Assembly: GCF_004343775.1 (NCBI RefSeq)
Contig: NZ_PTXL01000006.1
Coordinates: 248,001-312,000, forward strand
Source: Burkholderia sp. SRS-46
GTDB taxonomy: Bacteria; Pseudomonadota; Gammaproteobacteria; Burkholderiales; Burkholderiaceae
DNA: 64,000 bases
Reading direction: 5' to 3'
Part shown: piece by piece, positions 8,853 to 18,523 of the stretch
How the letters are laid out: the number at the start of each line of letters is the position of its first letter
How positions within the stretch are numbered: the first letter of the stretch is position 1
Made by a program: the position numbers and the translations under genes
The notes under the pieces: generated by a model
The model's database searches: none
Seen by the model: the letters and a program-made list of their open reading frames with translations, nothing else
Told to the model about the DNA's origin: nothing

Positions 8853-8884
8853 CCCGCACGCGCGCCGTCATGGCCGCGTGCGGG
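8853..8884 (+). terminator. Hairpin downstream of kynA
   Basis: CCCGCACGCG (8853-8862) and CGCGTGCGGG (8875-8884) are perfect complements, with a nested GCC/GGC pair in the loop. It begins 8 nt after the kynA stop. There is no T-run after it, so it may stabilise the 3' end or assist Rho instead of acting as a classical intrinsic terminator. Confidence 0.45.
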
Positions 8885-8980
8885 CCGGTTCGCCCGGTCC
8901 CCCGCCCCGCTCCTCCCGCCGAGCCGATTGCGCTCGCCGCGTCGCGCCGCAGCGCACCATCGAAAGTCCGCGCCCCTGCC

Positions 8981-9034
8981 TTGACTTTCGTTCGCCCGGA
9001 TACGATCATTCGCTCACATAGAGAGCAAATGATC
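8981..9034 (+). promoter_or_regulatory. Predicted dalD promoter with SorC-type operator
   Basis: TTGACT (8981-8986), a 17-nt spacer and GATCAT (9004-9009) form a sigma70-like promoter. The -10 is the start of an inverted repeat: GATCATTCGCTC (9004-9015), 7 nt, then GAGCAAATGATC (9023-9034), with 11 of 12 arm positions complementary. It ends 84 nt before the dalD ATG. The same arrangement occurs before the minus-strand polyol operon (25017-25070), so this is a strong candidate for the binding site of the SorC-family regulator encoded at 12221. Confidence 0.65.
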
Positions 9035-9118
9035 TAGCACGGCCGTCAGCGGCCGCCTGCTTACTTGGGATCCGGGCAGCGCGCCCAGGCGCCGGCCCCG
9101 GTCGACAGGAGACACCAG

Positions 9119-10513
9119 ATGAGCGAGTCGTCCCCCGCCCGCGCGCCCGTGCTGCTGCACATCGGCGCGGGCTCGTTCCACCGCACGCACCAGGCGTGGT
9201 ACCTGCATCGCGTGAACGCGGCCGTGCCGGCCGCCGAGCGCTGGTCGCTCACCATCGGCAACATCCGCGACGACATGCGCGCGACGATGGACGCGCTCGC
9301 CGCGCAACACGGCGCGTACACGCTCGAGACGGTCACGCCGCAGGGCGCGCGCGCGTACGAGACGATCCGCGCGATTACGCGCGTGCTGCCGTGGTCGATC
9401 GATCTCTCCGCGCTGATCGACGCGGGCGCCGATCCGGCATGCCGGATCGTGTCGTTCACCGTCACCGAAGGCGGCTACTACCTCGACGAGCACGACCGGC
9501 TCGACCTCGCGAACCCCGACCTCGCGGCCGACCTGCAGGGCGCGCGCACGACGCTGTACGGCGCGCTCGCGGCCTTGCTCGCGGAGCGGATGAAGCGCGG
9601 CGCGGGCCCGCTCACGCTGCAGAGCTGCGACAACCTGCGCAACAACGGCGCGCGCTTTCGCGCCGGGATGCGCGCGTTCCTCGAACGCCGCGGCATGCCC
9701 GAGCTGCTCGCGTGGTTCGACGCGCACGTCGCGTGCCCGAGCGCGATGGTCGACCGGATCACGCCGCGCCCGACCGCCGACGTGCGCGAACGCGTGCGCG
9801 CGGCCACCGGCGCCGACGACACGTGCCCGGTGATGGGCGAAGCGTTCATCCAGTGGGTGATCGAGGACCGCTTCGCGGCCGGCCGCCCGCAATGGGAGCG
9901 CGCGGGCGCGGAACTCGTCGACGACGTGCATCCGTACGAGGAAGCGAAGATCCGCATCCTCAACGCGACCCACAGCTGCATCGCGTGGGCCGGCACGCTC
10001 GCGGGCCACACGTACATCCATGAAGGCACGCACGACGCGGCGATCCGCCGCTTCGCGCACGACTACGTGACGCAGGACGTGATCCCGTGCCTCACCCCGA
10101 GCCCGCTCGATCTCGCGCGCTACCGCGACGTCGTGCTCGAACGCTTCGGCAATCCGTACGTGCTCGACACCAACCAGCGCGTCGCCGCGGACGGTTTCTC
10201 GAAGCTTCCCGGCTTCATCGCGCCGACGCTCGCCGAATGCCTCGCGCGCGGCGCGGCGCCGGTCGCCACCGCGGTGCTGCCCGCGCTGTTCCTGCGCTTC
10301 CTCGAACGCTGGGCGCGCGGCGCGTTGCCGTATGCATACCAGGACGGCGTGATGGACGAAGGCGCGGCGCGCGCGATCGTCGGCGCCGCCGACCCGCTGG
10401 CCGCGCTGGGCGCGAACCGCCAGCTGTGGGGCTCGCTCGCCGGCAACGCGGCGCTGCTCGACGCGCTGCGCGCCGGGCTCGCGCGCGTCGACGCATGGCT
10501 CGCGCCGCGCTGA
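9119..10513 (+). CDS. dalD: D-arabinitol 4-dehydrogenase / polyol dehydrogenase (MDR-independent long chain)
   Basis: NAD-dependent polyol-specific long-chain dehydrogenase, 464 aa. The N-terminal Rossmann segment is VLLHIGAGSFHRTHQAWYL; the family's catalytic signature is EEAKIRILNATHSCIAWAG (Lys about residue 277), and NPYVLDTNQRVAADGFSKLP is also typical. In Klebsiella, DalD oxidises D-arabinitol to D-xylulose; in Pseudomonas fluorescens the related MtlD also takes mannitol and sorbitol. A xylulokinase gene 104 bp downstream favours the arabinitol assignment. AGGAGA at 9107-9112 fixes the ATG at 9119; an open frame upstream to 9065 is not needed. Confidence 0.88.
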   Translation: MSESSPARAPVLLHIGAGSFHRTHQAWYLHRVNAAVPAAERWSLTIGNIRDDMRATMDALAAQHGAYTLETVTPQGARAYETIRAITRVLPWSIDLSALIDAGADPACRIVSFTVTEGGYYLDEHDRLDLANPDLAADLQGARTTLYGALAALLAERMKRGAGPLTLQSCDNLRNNGARFRAGMRAFLERRGMPELLAWFDAHVACPSAMVDRITPRPTADVRERVRAATGADDTCPVMGEAFIQWVIEDRFAAGRPQWERAGAELVDDVHPYEEAKIRILNATHSCIAWAGTLAGHTYIHEGTHDAAIRRFAHDYVTQDVIPCLTPSPLDLARYRDVVLERFGNPYVLDTNQRVAADGFSKLPGFIAPTLAECLARGAAPVATAVLPALFLRFLERWARGALPYAYQDGVMDEGAARAIVGAADPLAALGANRQLWGSLAGNAALLDALRAGLARVDAWLAPR

Positions 10514-10617
10514 TGCGCGACGGCCGCCGCGCGGCGCGCATCGGGGCGAACCAGCCTTGGCACGCGCCCGGCCGCACGGCTAAAGTAGCGGCTCCCCACT
10601 GACCGGACGGATCGCAC

Positions 10618-12099
10618 ATGTATCTCGGCATCGACCTCGGCACCTCGGAAGTGAAGGTGCTGCTGCTGGCCCCGGACGGCACGGTCGTCGGCACCGCGGG
10701 CACGCCGTTCACCGTGTCGCGGCCGCATCCGCGCTGGGCCGAGCAGCATCCGGACGACTGGTGGCGCGGCACCCGCGACGCGCTCGCCGCGCTGCGCGCG
10801 CGTCATCCGCAGGCGTTCGCGCAGGTGCGCGGCATCGGCCTGTCCGGCCAGATGCACGGCGCGGTGCTGCTCGACCGCGCCGAGCGCGTGCTGCGCCCGG
10901 CGATCCTGTGGAACGACATGCGCAGCGCCGACGAATGCGCGCTGCTCACCGAACGCGCGCCGGGCCTGCACGCGCTCACCGGCAACCTCGCGATGCCGGG
11001 CTTCACCGCGCCGAAGCTGCTGTGGGTCGCGCGGCACGAACCCGACGTGTTCGCGGCCACCGCGTGCGTGTTGATGCCGAAGGACTACCTGCGCTTCCGG
11101 CTGACCGGCGCGAAGGTGTCCGATCCGTCCGATGCGGCCGGCACGCTGTGGCTCGACGTCGCGCGCCGCGACTGGTCCGACGCGCTGCTCGCCGCGTGCG
11201 GGATGACGCGCGCGCAAATGCCGCGGATCGTCGAAGGCAACGCGCCGTCCGGCACGCTGCGCGCCGACGTCGCGCGCGAGCTCGGGCTGTCGGAGACCGT
11301 CGTCGTCGCGGGCGGCGGCGGCGACAATGCGACGAGCGCGCTCGGCATCGGCGCGATCCATGCGGGCGACGGCTTCGTGTCGCTCGGCACGTCGGGCGTG
11401 CTGAGCGTCGTCGGCGACCGCTTCATGCCGAACCCGGCCTCCGCGGTGCACGCGTTCTGCCACGCGATTCCGGACCGCTGGCAGCTGATGAGCGTCGTGC
11501 TGTCGGCGGCGAGCTGCCTGCGCTGGGTCTGCAAGCTGACCGGCACCGACGAGCCGGCGCTGCTCGCGGAAGTCGAGGCGCTCGACCCCGGCGCGCTGGC
11601 GAACGCGCCCCTCTTCCTGCCCTACCTGTCCGGCGAACGCACGCCGCACAACGACCCGTACGCGCAGGGCGTGTTCTTCGGGATGACCCATGCGACCGAG
11701 CGCGCGCATCTCGGCTACGCGGTACTCGAAGGCGTGACGCTCGGCCTCGCCGACGGCTTCGATGCGCTGCATGCGGCCGGCGTCGAGACCGACGGCCTGT
11801 CGCTTATCGGCGGCGGCGCGCGCAGCGCATTCTGGGCGCAGCTGATCGCCGATGCGCTGGACGTGCGCACCCGCCAGCACGGCGGCGGCGAAACCGGCGC
11901 CGCGCTCGGCGCGGCGCGGCTCGGCTGGCTCGCGGTCGGCGGCGATCCGCGCACGGTGCTCGCGAAGCCGCCGGTGCGCGCCGAATACCTGCCCGACGCG
12001 GCCCGCCACGCGACGCTGCGCACGCGCCTCGCCGCGTTCCGCGAGCTGTACCGGCACGTGCGCCCGCTCTACGAACCGTCGCGCGCGCGGCTCGCCTGA
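10618..12099 (+). CDS. xylB: Xylulokinase (FGGY family)
   Basis: Phosphorylates D-xylulose to xylulose 5-phosphate for the pentose phosphate pathway. 493 aa, standard length. It begins with the phosphate-binding GIDLGTSEVKVLLL; other landmarks are GLSGQMHGAVLLD, LRPAILWNDMRS, the xylulose-contact region around GNLAMPGFTAPKLLWV, GGGGDNATSALGIG, PYLSGERTPHNDPYA (FGGY signature region) and LSLIGGGARSAFWAQLIAD near the C terminus. Directly follows dalD and so completes D-arabinitol to D-xylulose to xylulose 5-P. It is the counterpart of dalK or P. fluorescens mtlY. A more divergent FGGY kinase lies at 30648-32141. Confidence 0.93.
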   Translation: MYLGIDLGTSEVKVLLLAPDGTVVGTAGTPFTVSRPHPRWAEQHPDDWWRGTRDALAALRARHPQAFAQVRGIGLSGQMHGAVLLDRAERVLRPAILWNDMRSADECALLTERAPGLHALTGNLAMPGFTAPKLLWVARHEPDVFAATACVLMPKDYLRFRLTGAKVSDPSDAAGTLWLDVARRDWSDALLAACGMTRAQMPRIVEGNAPSGTLRADVARELGLSETVVVAGGGGDNATSALGIGAIHAGDGFVSLGTSGVLSVVGDRFMPNPASAVHAFCHAIPDRWQLMSVVLSAASCLRWVCKLTGTDEPALLAEVEALDPGALANAPLFLPYLSGERTPHNDPYAQGVFFGMTHATERAHLGYAVLEGVTLGLADGFDALHAAGVETDGLSLIGGGARSAFWAQLIADALDVRTRQHGGGETGAALGAARLGWLAVGGDPRTVLAKPPVRAEYLPDAARHATLRTRLAAFRELYRHVRPLYEPSRARLA

Positions 12100-12220
12100 G
12101 CGGCCCGCGCCGGTGCGCCGCGCGCGGCCGATGCGCGCACGGCCGCCGGCGCCGAGTGCGGTACAGTGCAACCCATTGCGCCGCCTGCCGGCCAACCCGG
12201 ATCCGAATCGAATCGCTATC

Positions 12221-13177
12221 GTGCCCAAGTCCTCAGAAAAACTCGATCTCGCCACCCGCGCCGCGTGGCTCTACTACGTCGCGGGCGACACGCAGAACGA
12301 AATCGCCGAGAAGCTGCAGGTGTCGCGCCCGGTCGCGCAGCGCCTCGTCGCGTTCGCGGTGGAGAAGAACCTGATCCGCGTGCGCGTCGATCACCAGCTC
12401 GCCGACTGCCTCGACCTCGCCGCGCACTTGTCGAAGCGCTACGGCCTGTCGATGTGCGAGGTGGTGCCGGTCGATGCCGACGCGCCCGACGCGATCGACC
12501 GCAAGCTCGCGGTCGCCGGCGCGCAGGTGATGGAGCGCTACCTGAACGAGACGCGGCCGATGGTGATCGCGGTCAGCAGCGGCCGCACGCTGAAGGCCGC
12601 GGTCGCGCAGATCGCGCAGCTCGAGCGGCCGCAGCACCGGCTCGTGTCGATGGTCGGCGCGATCGCCGCCGACGGCTCGTCGAACCGCTACGACGTCGCG
12701 CAGTACATCTCCGAGAAGACGGGCGGCAAGCATTTCCTGCTGCCCGCGCCGCTGTTCGCGGACAGCGGCGCCGAACGCGCGCAGTGGTGCAATCACCGGC
12801 TGTACCGGATCGTCGAGGCGCTGTCCGGCGAAGCCGACGTCGCGTTCGTCGGCATCGGCAACATCGGCACGCACTGCCCGCTGTTCGAGGACGGCTTCAT
12901 CACCGAACCGGAACGCGACGAGATGATCGCGCTCGGCGCGGTGGCCGAGCTGCTCGGCGAGCCGATCGACGCGCAGGGCCGCCGGATCGCGGCATCGACC
13001 AGCGCGCGCGTGACGAGCGTGTCGCTCGGCACGCCGCCGAAGCGGCCGACGATCGCGTTCGCGGGCGGCCCGAAGAAGCACGACGCGGTGATCGCCGCGC
13101 TGCGCGGCGGCTGGCTGTCGGGCCTCGTCACCGACGAGACCTGCGCGCGCGCGGCGCTCGACGCGCAGGCATCCTGA
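12221..13177 (+). CDS. SorC-family (DeoR-like) sugar-responsive transcription regulator
   Basis: 318 aa: an N-terminal helix-turn-helix (about residues 8-50, with DTQNEIAEKLQVSRPVAQRLV) followed by a SorC-type sugar-phosphate-binding domain of about 255 aa (VIAVSSGRTLKAAVAQI, VSMVGAIAADGSS, VAFVGIGNIG, LGTPPKRPTIAFAGGPKK, GLVTDE). Members are usually tetrameric and respond to a phosphorylated intermediate of the pathway. Placement after dalD-xylB points to a DalR-like regulator of pentitol use. GTG at 12221 is the only start consistent with domain length. Ends 25 bp from the convergent MFS gene. The 12100-12220 gap has no copy of the inverted repeat seen before dalD, so autoregulation is not evident. 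Confidence 0.85.
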   Translation: MPKSSEKLDLATRAAWLYYVAGDTQNEIAEKLQVSRPVAQRLVAFAVEKNLIRVRVDHQLADCLDLAAHLSKRYGLSMCEVVPVDADAPDAIDRKLAVAGAQVMERYLNETRPMVIAVSSGRTLKAAVAQIAQLERPQHRLVSMVGAIAADGSSNRYDVAQYISEKTGGKHFLLPAPLFADSGAERAQWCNHRLYRIVEALSGEADVAFVGIGNIGTHCPLFEDGFITEPERDEMIALGAVAELLGEPIDAQGRRIAASTSARVTSVSLGTPPKRPTIAFAGGPKKHDAVIAALRGGWLSGLVTDETCARAALDAQAS

Positions 13178-13202
13178 CGACGCGGCTGCGCAGCCGCCGC
13201 GC

Positions 13203-14417
13203 TCACGCCGGCTGCGGCGCGGTGAAGCCGTGCCGATGCGCGCGCCACGCGCCGAGCCACGCCGCCGCCAGCAGCACGACCAGCACCCACGGCATCACGC
13301 CCGCGCCCGGCCCGTCGAGCAGCAGGCCGCCGACGATGCCGCCGCCCGCGATCGCGAGATTCCACACGGTCACGAGCATCGATTGCGCGACGTCGGCGGC
13401 GTCCCCCGCCGCATTCGCGGTGGCGGTCTGGAACAGCGTCGGCGCGCCGCCGAACGCGAGCCCCCACAGCGCGACGCCCGCATAGACGACCGGCGCGCCG
13501 CCGCCCGCGCCGAGCATCAGCGCCGCGCACGCGAACAGCGCGATGCCGGCGAGCGTCAGGCGCCGTTGCGCGTGGCCGATCCATGCGCCGGTCAGCGCGA
13601 TGCCGACGAGCGACGCGATGCCGAACACGAACAGCACCGCGTCGACCTGCCCGCCCATCCTCACCCCCGCGAGAAACGGCGCGATGTACGTATAGAGGAT
13701 GTTGTGCGCCAGCACGTACGCGAACATCACCGCCAGCACCGGGCGCACGCCCGGCAGCGTCAGCACGCCGAGCACCGGCTGGCGCGCGCCGGCCGGCTGC
13801 CCCGGATGGTCCGGCACGCGCGCACGCACCCACACGATCAGCGCGAGCGCCGCGAGCGTGATGCACGCGAACGCGATGCGCCAGCCGAGCGCCGCGCCGA
13901 GCGCGGTGCCGGCCGGAATGCCGATCGACATCGCGACCGGCGCGCCGAGCATCGCGACCGCGATCGCGCGGCCGCGCAGCCGCTCGCCGACCATCCGGCT
14001 CGCATAGCCGGCCAGCAGCGCCCACACCAGCCCGCCCGACATGCCCGCGACGAAGCGCACGACCAGCGTCAGCGCGTAGTACGGCGACACGGCCGTCAGC
14101 GCGTTCGACACGACGAAGCCGGCCAGCGCCGCGATCAGCAGCCGGCGCCGGCGCATCCCGCGCGTCGCCGCGACGAGCGGGATCGCCGCGACGATCGAGC
14201 CGAGCGCGTACACCGTCACGAGCTGGCCGACCAGCGCCTCCGTCACGCGCAGGTCGCGGCCCATCATCGTCAGCAGTCCGGCCGGCAGCGCCTCGGTGAG
14301 GATCGTGATGAAGCCGGCCGTCGCCAGCGCCAGCAGGTTCGCGACCGGCAGGCGCTCGCGCGACGCGGCCGCCTGCTCGTGCGCGGGCCGCGAGGAAACC
14401 GATGCGCAGTCGCTCAT
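13203..14417 (-). CDS. MFS transporter, DHA1-type exporter
   Basis: 404 aa with about 12 hydrophobic helices and the DHA1 signature features: a loop 2-3 motif near GDLRVTEALVGQLVTVYALGS-like residues, GMRRRRLLIAALAGF, RFVAGMSGGLVWALLAGY, and GIPAGTALGAALGWRIAF (motif C, typical of antiporters). This points to efflux (drug or sugar) instead of polyol uptake, although Klebsiella dal operons do contain an MFS permease. The ATG overlaps the stop of the upstream esterase gene by ATGA, so the pair is coupled; both are divergent from a LysR gene. Confidence 0.83.
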   Translation of the reverse strand: MSDCASVSSRPAHEQAAASRERLPVANLLALATAGFITILTEALPAGLLTMMGRDLRVTEALVGQLVTVYALGSIVAAIPLVAATRGMRRRRLLIAALAGFVVSNALTAVSPYYALTLVVRFVAGMSGGLVWALLAGYASRMVGERLRGRAIAVAMLGAPVAMSIGIPAGTALGAALGWRIAFACITLAALALIVWVRARVPDHPGQPAGARQPVLGVLTLPGVRPVLAVMFAYVLAHNILYTYIAPFLAGVRMGGQVDAVLFVFGIASLVGIALTGAWIGHAQRRLTLAGIALFACAALMLGAGGGAPVVYAGVALWGLAFGGAPTLFQTATANAAGDAADVAQSMLVTVWNLAIAGGGIVGGLLLDGPGAGVMPWVLVVLLAAAWLGAWRAHRHGFTAPQPA

Positions 14418-15610
14418 GCCGCGCTCCTTGCGTCGACGCCGTACACCGCATCGCGCACGTCGGTCACGACGCGCCCGTGCATCCCTTCGTACAGCGTGTT
14501 GGTCAGCGCGACGACGCTCAGCCCGGCCGCGCGGTCGACGAACCACGCATGCCCATACGCGCCGCCCCAGCGCCAGGTGCCGACCGACTCGGGCGACTGC
14601 GCGGCCGCCGGATCGCGCAGCACCGAAAAGCCGAGCCCGAAGCCGAACCCCGGCGCGGCCGGCAGGTCGTGCGCGCCCGGCTGGATGCGCGCCATCCGGT
14701 CGATCCATGCCGCATCGAGCCAGCCGTCGCGGCCAGTGCGCAGCGCTTCGAGCAGCGCCAGGCAGTCGCGCGCGGAACCCGCCATGCCCGCACCGCCCGA
14801 CGGCCACGCAGCCGCGTCGAACGCACGCGCGGGCGCGAAGCGGATGCCGATCGTGCCGTCGAACACCGGCACGAGATCGGCGTCCGCCATCCGGCGCGGC
14901 GCGCCGGCCGTGCTCACGTAAGGCGTCGCGAAGCGCGTGGCGTCGTGCGCGACGAACGCGGTGTCGGTCATCCCGAGCGGTGTCGTGACGAGCGCCGCGA
15001 CCGCGTCGGCGAGCGGCCGGCCGTCGACCGCCTCGACCAGCGCGCCGACCACGTCGATCGCCAGCGAATAGCCCCACGACGTGCCGGGCGCGTACTGCAG
15101 CGGCACGCTCGCGATGCGCCGCAGGTTCTCGGCGAGCGTGATGCCGGCGAGATCCATCCCGTCGGACACGCCGGCGCGCGCATACGGGCCGTCGCCGTCG
15201 GTTTCGAGGAAGCGGTAGCCGAGCCCAGCCGTATGCGACAGCAGATGACGCAGCGTGATGCGCGCGGGCCCGCCGTCGGGCAGCGCCGGCGTGAATGCGG
15301 GCAGCCAGCGCGCAACCGGCTCGTCGAGCCCGATGCGGCCCGCCGCGACGAGCCGCATCGCGGCGGCCGCCACGATCGGCTTCGTCACCGACGCGAGGCG
15401 GAACAGCGTGTCCTCGCGCATCGGCGTGCCCGCTTCGCGATCGGCCAGCCCGACGGCGCGCGCATAACGCAGCGCGCCGTGCCGCGCGACCAGCACGACC
15501 GCGCCGACGATGCGCGCCTCGGCAAGCGCACGCTCGAGCGCGTCGTCGAGCCGGCTGCCCAGCGCGGCGTCCGGCTCGGCTTCGTAGGCGGTGACAGGCA
15601 GGGATGACAT
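14414..15610 (-). CDS. Serine hydrolase, class C beta-lactamase/family VIII esterase type
   Basis: 398 aa. SVTK (residues 74-77) is the SxxK nucleophile motif, Tyr181 in WGYSLAIDV is the YxN-equivalent (Y-S-L), and a WGGAYGH segment near residue 357 replaces the KTG box, which is the usual pattern of family VIII carboxylesterases (EstB type). No Sec signal peptide is visible, consistent with a cytoplasmic esterase and not a periplasmic beta-lactamase. Substrate unknown. The open frame upstream of 15610 extends through the LysR gene and is a shadow. Coupled to the MFS exporter, under a promoter shared with the divergent LysR gene. Confidence 0.83.
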   Translation of the reverse strand: MSSLPVTAYEAEPDAALGSRLDDALERALAEARIVGAVVLVARHGALRYARAVGLADREAGTPMREDTLFRLASVTKPIVAAAAMRLVAAGRIGLDEPVARWLPAFTPALPDGGPARITLRHLLSHTAGLGYRFLETDGDGPYARAGVSDGMDLAGITLAENLRRIASVPLQYAPGTSWGYSLAIDVVGALVEAVDGRPLADAVAALVTTPLGMTDTAFVAHDATRFATPYVSTAGAPRRMADADLVPVFDGTIGIRFAPARAFDAAAWPSGGAGMAGSARDCLALLEALRTGRDGWLDAAWIDRMARIQPGAHDLPAAPGFGFGLGFSVLRDPAAAQSPESVGTWRWGGAYGHAWFVDRAAGLSVVALTNTLYEGMHGRVVTDVRDAVYGVDARSAA

Positions 15611-15724
15611 GGCGTGACCTCGAAAGATGAAGGAACGCCCATCGTAGGCAGCCGGCGAAAGAAGAAAAACCGGGTTAGAGTTCCGGACAATCCGGACGCC
15701 GGCGTCCGCAATCGGGAATCTTGC

Positions 15725-16609
15725 ATGGAAAGTCTGGGCGGTTTCGTCGTCTTCGTTCAGGTCGCGGAAACGCGCAGCTTCGTCGCGGCCGGCCGCGCAC
15801 TCGGGCTGTCGGCGTCGGCGGTCGGCAAGCGGATCGCGCGGCTCGAAGCGCGCCTGAACGTGCGGCTGTTTCACCGCAGCACGCGCAGCATCACGCTGAC
15901 GGCCGAAGGCACGCGCTTTCTCGAGCGGTGCCGCCGGGTGATCGCCGAGATCGACGCGGCCGAGCGGGAACTGACGCACAGCGCCGAGGCGCCGCGCGGG
16001 CGGCTGCGCCTGAGCCTGCCGACGATCGGCACGCTGCTGCTGCCGGTGCTCGCCGACTTCATGGCCGCGTATCCGGAGATCGAACTCGACATCGATTTCG
16101 ACGACCGGCTCGTCGACGTCATCGACGAAGGCTTCGACGCGGTGCTGCGCACCGGCCAGCCGGCGGATTCGCGGCTGTCGTCGCGGCTGCTCGGCCATTT
16201 CCGCCAGCACCTCGTCGCATCGCCCGACTACCTCGCGCGGCACGGCACGCCGCGCACGCCGGCCGACCTCGCACTGCACCGCTGCCTGCACTTCCGCTTC
16301 CCGAGCAGCGGCAAGCTCGAGATCTGGCCGCTGCGCACGCCGCGCTCGGGCACGCCGCCGGTCGTGCCCGTGTCGATGGTCAGCAACAGCGCGGAAACCC
16401 GCCTGTGCTTCGCATTGCGCGGGCTCGGCATCGCGTGCCTGCCCGAGTTCTTCGTGCACGACGCGCTCGACGGCGGCACGCTGCGCGCCGTGCTCGACGA
16501 GCACGTCGCGAGCCGCACGTCGCTCTATGTGCTGTGGCCGTCAGGCCGTCATCCGACGCCCAAGTTGCGCGCGTTCGTCGACTACATGGCGCAGCACCTG
16601 CGCCTCTGA
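15725..16609 (+). CDS. LysR-family transcription regulator
   Basis: 294 aa. N-terminal winged HTH (ESLGGFVVFVQVAETRSF, then ALGLSASAVGKRIARLEARL) and the LysR effector domain (GRLRLSLPTIGTLLLPVL, FDAVLRTG, GIACLPEFFV). The CrgA/PA-type subgroup is suggested by the SLGGFVVFVQV start. It lies 114 bp from the divergent esterase-MFS pair and therefore most likely controls it. The effector is unknown. Confidence 0.9.
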   Translation: MESLGGFVVFVQVAETRSFVAAGRALGLSASAVGKRIARLEARLNVRLFHRSTRSITLTAEGTRFLERCRRVIAEIDAAERELTHSAEAPRGRLRLSLPTIGTLLLPVLADFMAAYPEIELDIDFDDRLVDVIDEGFDAVLRTGQPADSRLSSRLLGHFRQHLVASPDYLARHGTPRTPADLALHRCLHFRFPSSGKLEIWPLRTPRSGTPPVVPVSMVSNSAETRLCFALRGLGIACLPEFFVHDALDGGTLRAVLDEHVASRTSLYVLWPSGRHPTPKLRAFVDYMAQHLRL

Positions 16610-16616
16610 GCGCGCA

Positions 16617-16633
16617 CGACCCGCGCCGGGTCG
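16617..16633. terminator. Small hairpin between convergent genes
   Basis: CGACCCG (16617-16623) and CGGGTCG (16627-16633) pair around a 3-nt loop in the 28-bp gap between the LysR gene and the ABC ATPase gene. No T-run on either side, so termination is only possible, not shown. Confidence 0.3.
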
Positions 16634-16637
16634 CCCG

Positions 16638-17753
<1,116 letters not shown>

Positions 17754-17803
17754 GGTCTGTCTCCGTTGATTTCGTTGGGTGCGCCGCGCTTGCGGCGCGC
17801 CGT

Positions 17804-18523
17804 TCAGTGCGGCAGCACCGCGCCCGTCGCCTGCCAGCGCGCGACGTAGCCGGGCAGCTCGCGCATGTCGTCGAACACGTGCCGCGCGCCGATGCCGCGC
17901 AGCGCGTCCATCTGCGCGGCCGATGCATGCCCCGCGCCGACGAAGCCGAGCACCGTCATGCCGGCCGCGGCCGCCGCGGTGATGCCGGTCGCGCTGTCCT
18001 CGACGACGAGGCATTGCGCGGGCGTCGCGCCGAGCGCGTGCGCGGCCGCGAGATACACGTCCGGCGCGGGCTTCGGGCGCGCGACGGCGTCCGCGCAGAA
18101 CAGCCGTTCGCCGAAGAAGCGCTTGAGCCCCGTGCGCGCGAGTGCCGCCTCGACGTACGCGCGGTAGCTGTTGCTCGCGCACGCGATCGGCAGCGACAGC
18201 GCATCGAGCGCGGCCGCGATGCCGTCGACGGCCGGTGCGTTCACGGCCGCCGCCTCGACCGCGCGCCGGATCGCGTCGACGTCGTGCGCGCCCAGCGCAC
18301 GGCCCGTCGCGTCGCTCGCGCCGGCGAGCACGCGCTCGATCCGCAGGCCGAGCAGCGGCATCACGACCGGCCGCGCATCGACGCCGGGCCAGCGCGCTTC
18401 GAGCTCGCGCACCAGCACGTCGGCGGCCACCGCCTCGCTGTCGATCAGGACACCATCGCAATCGCAGATCAGCACGCCGTCGTGCGGCGGGTCGCTCGCC
18501 GCGTTCCTGTCGACCGCGCTCAT
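17804..18523 (-). CDS. HAD-superfamily sugar phosphatase/phosphoglucomutase-like hydrolase
   Basis: 239 aa. Motif I is ICDCDGVLIDSE (nucleophile Asp21, acid Asp23), motif II lies in ACASNS, motif III in RPKPAPDVY, and motif IV is VVEDSATGI; an alpha-helical cap follows motif I. This is the beta-phosphoglucomutase-like/sugar phosphatase clade. Its ATG overlaps the stop of the permease gene (ATGA), so it is made with the transporter. In this context it could remove toxic or dead-end sugar or polyol phosphates. The substrate is not deducible. Confidence 0.85.
   Translation of the reverse strand: MSAVDRNAASDPPHDGVLICDCDGVLIDSEAVAADVLVRELEARWPGVDARPVVMPLLGLRIERVLAGASDATGRALGAHDVDAIRRAVEAAAVNAPAVDGIAAALDALSLPIACASNSYRAYVEAALARTGLKRFFGERLFCADAVARPKPAPDVYLAAAHALGATPAQCLVVEDSATGITAAAAAGMTVLGFVGAGHASAAQMDALRGIGARHVFDDMRELPGYVARWQATGAVLPH

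Noticed and set aside
13203..14417. MFS gene as the arabinitol permease DalT
   Set aside because: DHA1 motif C and coupling to an esterase point to export; an ABC transporter with polyol-type binding protein is available for uptake.
14414..16504. N-terminal extension of the esterase up to 16504
   Set aside because: It would read through the divergent LysR gene and promoter; the esterase domain and start at 15610 are complete.
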